This document shows positions 1 through 6,124 of a DNA stretch of 20,658 bases, piece after piece. This stretch comes from a virus: IMG/VR virus record IMGVR_UViG_3300012017_000739, positions 1-20,658 of that record; one strand, given 5' to 3'. The position numbers and the translations under genes are program-made. Each line of letters opens with the position of its first letter. Positions within the stretch are counted from its first letter, which is position 1. The notes under the pieces were generated by a model. The model was given only the letters and a program-made list of their open reading frames with translations, had not been told where the DNA came from and made no database searches.

Positions 1-575
1 CTGAAGTACCTGTTAATCCGGAAGTACCTGAAGTACCTGATGAACCTGATGAACCGGATTGACCTGATATCCCGGAAATACCATTAAATCCTGAAGTACC
101 TGTAGTACCTGTAGTACCTGAAGAACCTGAGGATCCTGATGTTGCTGATTGACCTGAAAGACCGCTTAGACCATCTGAACCTGAAGTACCAGATGTGCCT
201 GATGTGCCTGATGTGCCTGATTTACCTGATGTGCCTGATGTGCCTGAAGTACCTGATGTGCCTGAAGTACCTGATGTACCTGAAGAACCGGATGCGCCTG
301 ATGTACCTGAAGTACCTGATGTACCTGAAGAACCGGATGCACCTGATGTACCTGAAGTACCTGATGTGCCTGAAGTACCTGATGTACCTGAAGTACCTGA
401 TGTACCTGAAGTACCTGATGTACCTGAAGTACCTGAAGTACCTGAAGTACCACCTGTACCACCTGACGTACCTGATGAACCTGATGTGCCCGATGTGCCT
501 GAAGTACCTGAAGTACCTGATGAACCCGAAGTACCTGATGCTCCTGATATTCCTGAATCTAGTGATGAAATTTGA
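1..575. repeat. Degenerate 9/18-bp tandem repeat coding for Gly-X-Ser
   Basis: On the plus strand the unit reads roughly cctgaagtacctgatgta, an 18-bp unit made of two related 9-bp halves, repeated with small changes. The most regular stretch is about 200-450. Each 9-bp half encodes three residues of the Gly-X-Ser repeat on the minus strand. Such arrays tend to change length by recombination or replication slippage, and they can collapse in short-read assembly, so the exact copy number should be treated with care. Confidence 0.9.
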
Positions 576-742
576 ACTAATGATACAACTCCATCATTGT
601 CTATAGTTAATACATAACCTAACCATCCTTCTTGTACAATAGGAAGATTTTCTTTATTAAATCCTAGTGACTGATCAAAATATCCTCTACCTTTATCGGG
701 TAAGTCTAGTCTATTGTTGCCACTTATTCTATTTTCAGCCAT
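1..742 (-). CDS. Collagen-like fibre protein, N-terminal part (runs off left edge)
   Basis: The gene starts at ATG 742-740 and stays open to the left window edge, so only the first 247 codons are seen and the C-terminus is missing. Residues 1-62 form a non-repetitive head (MAENRISGNNRLDL...). From about residue 64 to the edge the protein is an almost unbroken Gly-X-Ser repeat, mostly GTS and GSS with rare breaks such as GFN and GIS. Glycine at every third position is the hallmark of collagen-like phage fibre shafts, which form trimeric stalks. It lies 64 bases downstream of the gp15 gene, and the conserved upstream motif sits at 776-767. A tail or head fibre is the natural role, but the receptor-binding end is out of view. 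Reading frame and repeat are certain; function is inferred. It shares its repeat type with the fibre at 6124-8091. Confidence 0.85.
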   Translation of the reverse strand, partial: MAENRISGNNRLDLPDKGRGYFDQSLGFNKENLPIVQEGWLGYVLTIDNDGVVSLVQISSLDSGISGASGTSGSSGTSGTSGTSGTSGSSGTSGGTGGTSGTSGTSGTSGTSGTSGTSGTSGTSGTSGTSGTSGASGSSGTSGTSGTSGASGSSGTSGTSGTSGTSGTSGTSGKSGTSGTSGTSGTSGSDGLSGLSGQSATSGSSGSSGTTGTTGTSGFNGISGISGQSGSSGSSGTSGTSGLTGTS

Positions 743-766
743 TAAACTTCAGGTTCAGGTTATCCC

Positions 767-776
767 TTATAAATAT
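767..776 (-). promoter_or_regulatory. Recurrent upstream motif ATATTTATAA, copy 1
   Basis: On the coding strand this gap reads ATATTTATAAGGG. The motif lies 24 bases before the ATG of the collagen-like gene, the longest distance of the seven copies. The other copies are at 4016, 8510, 13885, 15368, 17113 and 19032. Its complement holds TATAAATA. The pattern is directly visible; a role in transcription or RNA processing is inference. Confidence 0.5.
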
Positions 777-806
777 TGAAAAAACACATAACTATTGAAA
801 AAATTT

Positions 807-1652
807 TTAAGGGAATATGTTAGTAGTAACTTCTTCTGAAATGTTTACCTGAGTTTTGTTTGAGAATTTGTTTAGCGCTGTAGTGTCTTTTTGGATAGTA
901 TTTGGGATTATATATCCGTTGATTTTTAGAGTAAAGGTACTTCTAACAGTTCTTTCATTATCAGCAATAAGTTCTGTTTGGAAAGCAAAAGAATCTATCA
1001 TTGCTTTAAATTGAAATCTTTGAGGATTACCCCAGTAAGCATCAGAAGCGTATTGGATTGCTTCAACTATTTTATTTTGTTGTTCAATATAATATGTAAA
1101 TACCTCACAATTATACGTCAATGTTACATAATCAGGAGATACTACAGCATAGTATTGTTTTTGGGGTTTACGATTGTTTAATACGGCAAACTGATCGTAA
1201 GCGTTACGATTATCATATGGCTTAGCAAATATTTGATAATTATGAGGCTCGTTAGCATCTAATTTGTTTGTAATAGATCTGTTTTTGTCTAAAGATTCTC
1301 TTTTAAACATAATTAAAGGAGCCATAATTTTACCTTTTTCATCTCTATAATATCCATCTTTTTGAACAGATTTCCATTTTTCAGGTGAACCATATATAAT
1401 AGGAACAGGTAATCTTTCTCCGTTTTGTATTACAAAAGGTTTTATAACTTCACCAAAGTAATAAAATATAGCTTCGTCTATATCTTGAATACCTACAGAA
1501 AACGGCTTTACATCGTCTCCTTTCCAAGAAACCTGCGTTGCTCTATTATTAATTTGGGCAGAGTTATTTGGATTACCTTCTTGTATATCAGTAGCAATGT
1601 GTTGAGATCTACTAATCTCTCTTTGGGTTTTAGGGGTAGGTTTTCTAGCCAT
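807..1652 (-). CDS. 15: Tail sheath stabiliser / tail terminator, gp15-like
   Basis: This 281-residue protein matches the layout of T4 gp15 (about 272 residues), the ring that caps the contractile tail and joins it to the neck. Shared signals are the strand LPVPIIYGSPEKW near residue 80 (T4 has a similar VPITYASKEHF), a short conserved segment IMAPLIMFKRESL, and a long C-terminal stretch from about residue 165. That stretch runs from SPDYVTLTYNCEVFTYY to the closing TLKINGYIIP strand, where T4 has SLTFEVNGWMYP. It starts 2 bases after the gp14 gene, so gp13, gp14 and gp15 stay together as in T4 apart from the inserted endonuclease. The assignment rests on remembered family patterns plus gene order, not a search. 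The first 50 residues are polar and probably disordered. Confidence 0.75.
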   Translation of the reverse strand: MARKPTPKTQREISRSQHIATDIQEGNPNNSAQINNRATQVSWKGDDVKPFSVGIQDIDEAIFYYFGEVIKPFVIQNGERLPVPIIYGSPEKWKSVQKDGYYRDEKGKIMAPLIMFKRESLDKNRSITNKLDANEPHNYQIFAKPYDNRNAYDQFAVLNNRKPQKQYYAVVSPDYVTLTYNCEVFTYYIEQQNKIVEAIQYASDAYWGNPQRFQFKAMIDSFAFQTELIADNERTVRSTFTLKINGYIIPNTIQKDTTALNKFSNKTQVNISEEVTTNIFP

Positions 1653-1654
1653 TT

Positions 1655-2176
1655 TTATAAACGTTGAGGTATAATACCAAGACGATCAGCAGGAACATAA
1701 TGGCATTTACATATTACTGAGGTGTTGTAGCCAAATTGGTCTAATCCAGGATTCAATGGGTTATTTCCATTTGAATCAGTATATGGATATTCCGGATCTT
1801 TGCCTACGAAGAATTGAGTAGCATTTGTTCCGTCTACTTCCCAATATCCGTTTTGGTACATGATTACATCTCCTATTTCAGGAACTATACCAGCATCAAC
1901 TAAATCATCTCGTAAAAATTTGTATGTTACTTGCCATTCAAAATCAACACCAAAATCACTTTCTGGGTAGTTAAAGTCTGAGGGTTCTATAAGAGCAAAT
2001 AGTATAACAGGGTCTAGGAAGTTTCTAGCTTCTGCTGCTTCGCCGTATATGTTTACTTTGGTTTGTGCTAATTCGTATTGGTAATATACTATTTGTTGAG
2101 ATATAATATTGCCCATCAACTCGCGGTTGACATATCTAAACATTGAGATGTCGCGTGCCTGTCCAAAGAGACTCAT
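1655..2176 (-). CDS. 14: Neck protein, gp14-like
   Basis: The protein has 173 residues, shorter than T4 gp14 (about 256). T4 gp13 and gp14 form the neck that seals the filled head before tail joining. The family signature is visible in the first third: a Tyr-rich segment IVYYQYELAQTKVNIYGEA around residues 29-47, then acidic and aromatic strands. The start at 2176 overlaps the stop of the GIY-YIG gene as ATGA, so translation may be coupled to it. The next gene, gp15, begins 2 bases after its stop. The family call is supported by position between gp13 and gp15. The missing length is mostly C-terminal to the conserved segment, and nothing suggests a frameshift. Confidence 0.75.
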   Translation of the reverse strand: MSLFGQARDISMFRYVNRELMGNIISQQIVYYQYELAQTKVNIYGEAAEARNFLDPVILFALIEPSDFNYPESDFGVDFEWQVTYKFLRDDLVDAGIVPEIGDVIMYQNGYWEVDGTNATQFFVGKDPEYPYTDSNGNNPLNPGLDQFGYNTSVICKCHYVPADRLGIIPQRL

Positions 2177-2832
2177 GATAAGTTTTTCTTTTTAATCCAA
2201 ATAAATCCACCACAAGATTGGGTTTTATTTATACTAGCGTTATGTATATTACTTTGTCTTAGTCCTAAACATTTAGCAGCTACGGCACCACTAGGCCATT
2301 CTTGTATAAAATTATTTTGCAAATCATATTGTAACAAAGGAATAGATTTTGATTTTATTACAGCATCTACATGATATCTTTTAGAAATACCCTTATCTTT
2401 TCTAATTTTAGTTATAATATTAGATATGCCTTTCTTAGCAGCACTTATTTTCTTTTTATGTTCTTCAGTTAGGGGTTTTCCTTTAAACCAGTAATTACTT
2501 CTTCCTTTATGACATTCACTTTTTTTCTTTTTAGTTTCTTCACTATCATATGAACCAAATCCTCTTCCTAATCTATTATTTAAATGTTTGTTAGATAATA
2601 CATTATAATATTTACCCCAATATATTTCTTTAATATCTAATTCTTCAGGAGCGCATATTTCTAATATTTCAAATTTATGGTTTTCTGGTCCATATTTTTG
2701 TAAAGAAAAAAATAAACTAGGTTGGTCTTTACATTTTAATTTTTTATATGCTTTCCATCTTGTAAAGATATTAGTAGATTGACCTATATACATTTTATTA
2801 TTAGGATTAGTTATTTTATAAATACCTATCAT
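2173..2832 (-). CDS. GIY-YIG homing endonuclease, free-standing
   Basis: This 219-residue protein has a complete GIY-YIG nuclease domain: GIY at residues 3-5, YIG at 15-17, the catalytic Arg25 in TRW, and a Glu at 69 in the IKEIYWGKYY helix. A NUMOD3-type DNA-binding segment follows at about 108-136 (GKPLTEEHKKKISAAKKG). A NUMOD1-type segment lies at about 164-213, with LLQYDLQNNFIQEW and a closing GGFIW. This is the modular plan of phage homing endonucleases. It sits between gp13 (13-base gap) and gp14 (ATGA overlap), with both flanking genes intact, so it is an intergenic insertion rather than an intron remnant. It is Lys-rich and more AT-rich than its neighbours, which fits independent mobility. 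The target is probably in the gp13-gp14 region of related phages (inference). Confidence 0.93.
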   Translation of the reverse strand: MIGIYKITNPNNKMYIGQSTNIFTRWKAYKKLKCKDQPSLFFSLQKYGPENHKFEILEICAPEELDIKEIYWGKYYNVLSNKHLNNRLGRGFGSYDSEETKKKKSECHKGRSNYWFKGKPLTEEHKKKISAAKKGISNIITKIRKDKGISKRYHVDAVIKSKSIPLLQYDLQNNFIQEWPSGAVAAKCLGLRQSNIHNASINKTQSCGGFIWIKKKNLS

Positions 2833-2845
2833 ATATTTAATTTTA

Positions 2846-4006
2846 TTAACCGATATAAATTGTCATTGGAGATTGATTCAATTCTTGTTGGCGAGCAGTT
2901 GATTCTGCTGCTCTTCTTTCAAGCAAAGATTGGCGAGAAGTAGAATCAAAATATTCTCTTAATTTTGTTATTAATGCTTCTTTTGTTGAAGTTGCTGATG
3001 ATAATAGATCAGATTGGTTTAATGTAACTTCAGCACCAGGGATTGGGATTTGTGTGTATTTTCCTCTAACATATCCTAGCATTTCTTTTGCTAGGGCTAA
3101 AGTATATTCGAATATCCAAGATCTACCTACAGAATTGATTTGAGAGTATATTGGGTTATCGTAAGGTACTTTAGATAAATTATTTATTTTAGTTCCAGTA
3201 GCAGCTCCAAAAGCAGAATTAATTCTATCGTCGTCTTTTATATAATAGAACCACATATTGGCTCCATCGTCTCCTGTTCCAGGAATAGGAAATACTTTAA
3301 GTTGATTGTTAACTAATTCAAATGTATAATTTGAAAAGCCAACTTGATTGTTCATTTCAATTGATTGGATTGTTTGGAGACCAAAGCTTAAAGGCATCAT
3401 AAGATAGCCTGTATATGTCCCGTATCCGTATCCTAATCCTACAGATCCTATAGCAGGAACGCCTCCTAGTCCTGCAAACCCACCCATATAAGGAGAGTAT
3501 AATTGTGAAACGGCCGGTAAAGGTTGGTATAATACTGCTTTAATTTCTATTCCACCTGTAATGTTTTGCTCTATTGCCCATTTTTTTAGGTCATATGTTT
3601 GAACACTTGCGGTTAATGGAATAGAACCACTGTACCACGTTACATTTCCTCCAACTCCTGCTTCTTCTCCGTATTGTTCAGATAATCTAACAATACTTGC
3701 CATAGTTGGGGTAACTAGTGCTTGGTTGACATTCGATGAAGTTGATGCTCCTTCTAATGTTAAGTAGTTGTCTCTTAATTGGTAAGCGTATAGTTCGTTA
3801 CCGTAAACGGTAACTGCTTCTTCAAAAGCAGTATAAAAATTTGTGGCTTGTAGTTCAACGTTTTCAATAGGATACCCTAAACGTAAAGCACAAAATCTTG
3901 CTACTTTGTCTGCATCTTGTTGAAATTGATAATCGTAGTCATAGAATCCAAATGGAGTTTCTCCAGGGAAAAATGAACTTGAACCAGGCCATATTGGTAT
4001 ATTCAT
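2846..4006 (-). CDS. 13: Neck protein, gp13-like
   Basis: The protein has 386 residues, longer than T4 gp13 (about 309). Two conserved blocks identify it. Near the N-terminus (residues 42-70), RLGYPIENVEL is followed by a helix ending in AVTVYGNEL, as in the T4 RLGAPIINVEL block. Near the C-terminus, YTLALAKEMLGYVRGKY is followed by IPIPGAEVTLN and a final helix, matching the T4 block with LPGG and an EKEALREEL helix. The central part (about 160-220) is Gly- and Tyr-rich and accounts for part of the extra length. Gp13 works with gp14 to close the packaged head. The conserved upstream motif ends 9 bases before the ATG. The first 20 residues (PIWPGSSSFFPGETPF) are Pro- and Phe-rich. Confidence 0.85.
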   Translation of the reverse strand: MNIPIWPGSSSFFPGETPFGFYDYDYQFQQDADKVARFCALRLGYPIENVELQATNFYTAFEEAVTVYGNELYAYQLRDNYLTLEGASTSSNVNQALVTPTMASIVRLSEQYGEEAGVGGNVTWYSGSIPLTASVQTYDLKKWAIEQNITGGIEIKAVLYQPLPAVSQLYSPYMGGFAGLGGVPAIGSVGLGYGYGTYTGYLMMPLSFGLQTIQSIEMNNQVGFSNYTFELVNNQLKVFPIPGTGDDGANMWFYYIKDDDRINSAFGAATGTKINNLSKVPYDNPIYSQINSVGRSWIFEYTLALAKEMLGYVRGKYTQIPIPGAEVTLNQSDLLSSATSTKEALITKLREYFDSTSRQSLLERRAAESTARQQELNQSPMTIYIG

Positions 4007-4015
4007 ATTTTTTGA

Positions 4016-4025
4016 TTATAAATAT
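4016..4025 (-). promoter_or_regulatory. Recurrent upstream motif ATATTTATAA, copy 2
   Basis: The motif lies 9 bases before the ATG of the gp13-like gene. The local coding-strand context is TTGCCATATTTATAATC. The copy upstream of 8501 shares the same TTGCC prefix, so these two copies are similar over 15 bases. It sits in a 99-base gap. Confidence 0.5.
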
Positions 4026-4042
4026 GGCAAAAAATACAAATA

Positions 4043-4096
4043 TTATTCCTTTTTTTTAGAGCTGTATTCGAGGAGGGTTGTTGTTTGTATTGCCAT
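4043..4096 (-). CDS. Possible 17-codon micro-ORF in the gap before gp13
   Basis: An ATG at 4096 opens a 17-residue frame (MAIQTTTLLEYSSKKKE) that ends in TAA at 4045-4043. It begins 9 bases after the stop of the 672-residue gene and fills over half of the gap. I recognise no family. It has no strong Shine-Dalgarno sequence and could be chance in a short spacer; a leader-peptide role is possible but unsupported. Confidence 0.15.
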   Translation of the reverse strand: MAIQTTTLLEYSSKKKE

Positions 4097-4105
4097 AGTT
4101 AATTT

Positions 4106-6124
4106 TTAATTTGTTGAAGTAAAACCATATTCAAAATTTCCAACATATACGTTAAGTGAACTTGTAGAAGTTAATTTTTGGCTATAAAATATGTCATTAT
4201 TGCTTACTACTCTAGCATACATAAGGTTTGTATTGTCATACCATTGTGTGTTAAATAATCCACCTGTGGTTGTAGTTAATGTAAATAATAAAACATCATT
4301 ACTTGCATTGAAAATATCTACACTTAATCCACTCCCATCTCCACTGTATCCAAAAACCGAACCACTTATAGGAGTTGTAAATCTGCTTAAAGTAGCAAAT
4401 CTTGTAAATCCGGCTCTATAGGCTGAATTGTTTTGGAAATATCTAAATAATCTATTTGCCCAAGGATTTATATAAGTTGATGGTGGGGCTTCGTTGTATT
4501 TTCCCATTGCATCACTAAATCCTAAGGTACTAACAACAGTTCCTATCTCACTATCTGTATTTAGGGCATCATCATATAGATTAGCATAGCCTATTCCATT
4601 TAATTCATTTGCTAATTTATCTGCTGTAAGTGTGATTCCATTAACTCCAGAACCAAAAGAATAGTTTTGATACCCATGCCCTACTATGTATGTGCTTGAG
4701 GTAATATTTGATGAAAATGGTATAGTTTCAGTCCATTTAGTGGTTACACCTCCTGCGTTTTGAAAATTACCAAAACCTGATGGGACCCATAAATGGTATT
4801 TTGTAGCATAATCTATTCCATTTGAAGGAATATCACTATGGTAATTTATTATATATAATCCACTTACGTTTGTAGCGACAACTGTAGCAGTAGCAAAAGC
4901 TGTTAATTCTAATGTATTATCTCCTCTTGTTAATGTTATTCCGTCATCTATCAAATGTTGTAATACTTTACCACCGCATATTGAACTACCGTTTGTGGTA
5001 TATGGTGTATAGTTTTGTGTTCCAACTTTTATATTTAAATTACTTACGTTTGCTACATCCCCCCAAAAAAATCTTAAAGCACTTTGTTTTAAATTTAGGT
5101 TATTTTCTAATGCTTTAAATGTTCTTGCAGCATAACTGGCATCTGCTGATGTAGTATTTCCTATAGGTGATTGAATATATTGAGGAACTAATAAAGTATT
5201 TAATAAACGTGTGGTATTAGTTTTATTATACTCGTAGGTTACATACAGTGTTGAAGGGATATTATTAAAATCTGCCCCAGTATTTAAATTCATCTGCCAC
5301 GAATGTGGCGCTGCTATATCAGGTAAAGATGAAGTAGGAATAGTCCAAATGTATCTATCGTAAGTATCACTTGCTAAAGCTGATTCTATTGTACCCCACG
5401 TAAAATTTTGTAAAAAGGTAGATGATGATACCTGTGCTCTTAATATTAAATCAGTAGAGGTAACAGCTTGTTCATTACCTTCTATTTCAAAAAAATAATC
5501 TCTAATAACAACATCTGCTTCAGGTAAAAACCCATCACTTCCTGTTAATGCTGGGATAGTCCCAAATGTAGTAAAAGTGCTCGGTATGCTACTTGTTGGG
5601 CTGTTAAAGGGTATAATAGCGGTTTTTAAATAGGTTATATCAGTGTCTTCGTGTTCATAGGTAGCAAATAATTTGGAAGTAAAGTTCCTATACAAACTAC
5701 CAGTTGAACTTTCTGCTATACTTGCTGTTGCTAATGCAAATATTTGAACACTACAACTTAAAGAAGAAGACGCTGCTGGAAAATTATTATTAAAGTATGT
5801 TGCTAGTTCAAATGGAGAAAATACTACCGATATGTGTTCTCCTGTATTTGTTGCTCCTGCTATATTAAAGTTTTGAGGAGATGCTCCTTCAAGTTGAACA
5901 CTTGCTGTAATATTTGTTATATCAAAGGCTGTAGCTAAACCTTGTCTAAAACCCACCTCTAAACCAACAGACTCAAAAACACGATTAGTAGTTTCAGGAA
6001 AATATAATTGTTTAAAACCTAAAGAACTAGTTACAATATACTGCTGTCCAGTATTTGTAGCAGGATTTAGTGATGCTGTTACTGTATTCCAAGCGTAATA
6101 TGCTGTTTTTGCTACTAGTGCCAT
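4106..6124 (-). CDS. Unrecognised large beta-rich virion protein
   Basis: This 672-residue protein is rich in Thr, Ser, Asn and aromatic residues and poor in Lys, the usual look of an extracellular beta-structured virion protein. I cannot place it in a family. No signal peptide, transmembrane helix or collagen repeat is seen. Residues from about 595 (SGSVFGYSGDGSGLSVDIF) resemble the start of a carboxypeptidase-regulatory or transthyretin-like beta-sandwich domain, but this is a weak visual match. Its start codon shares one base with the stop of the collagen-like fibre gene (TAATG), so the two are probably co-translated and may form one appendage. It is followed by a 99-base gap and gp13. A second fibre subunit, a whisker or collar protein, or a head decoration protein are all possible. 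Confidence 0.8.
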   Translation of the reverse strand: MALVAKTAYYAWNTVTASLNPATNTGQQYIVTSSLGFKQLYFPETTNRVFESVGLEVGFRQGLATAFDITNITASVQLEGASPQNFNIAGATNTGEHISVVFSPFELATYFNNNFPAASSSLSCSVQIFALATASIAESSTGSLYRNFTSKLFATYEHEDTDITYLKTAIIPFNSPTSSIPSTFTTFGTIPALTGSDGFLPEADVVIRDYFFEIEGNEQAVTSTDLILRAQVSSSTFLQNFTWGTIESALASDTYDRYIWTIPTSSLPDIAAPHSWQMNLNTGADFNNIPSTLYVTYEYNKTNTTRLLNTLLVPQYIQSPIGNTTSADASYAARTFKALENNLNLKQSALRFFWGDVANVSNLNIKVGTQNYTPYTTNGSSICGGKVLQHLIDDGITLTRGDNTLELTAFATATVVATNVSGLYIINYHSDIPSNGIDYATKYHLWVPSGFGNFQNAGGVTTKWTETIPFSSNITSSTYIVGHGYQNYSFGSGVNGITLTADKLANELNGIGYANLYDDALNTDSEIGTVVSTLGFSDAMGKYNEAPPSTYINPWANRLFRYFQNNSAYRAGFTRFATLSRFTTPISGSVFGYSGDGSGLSVDIFNASNDVLLFTLTTTTGGLFNTQWYDNTNLMYARVVSNNDIFYSQKLTSTSSLNVYVGNFEYGFTSTN

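Noticed and set aside
1-575. Regular repeats suggesting a CRISPR array
   Set aside because: The repeats are 9/18 bp, contiguous and in frame with a Gly-X-Ser protein. There are no unique spacers and no cas genes.
139-606. Open frames on the plus strand across the left repeat, giving Met-Cys-Leu-rich or Pro-Asp-Val/Pro-Glu-Val repeat proteins, and a second minus-strand frame at 166-462
   Set aside because: They are alternate readings of a 9-bp repeat, which keeps several frames open at once. The minus-strand Gly-X-Ser frame has a proper non-repetitive N-terminus and matches the orientation of all other genes.
2226-2233. Sense-strand TATAAATA inside the GIY-YIG gene as a late promoter for gp14
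   Set aside because: Similar octamers occur within coding sequence elsewhere, for example in the KYKYK codons near 16230 and inside gp23 near 11460, so a chance match in AT-rich DNA is likely. It is only a weak possibility.
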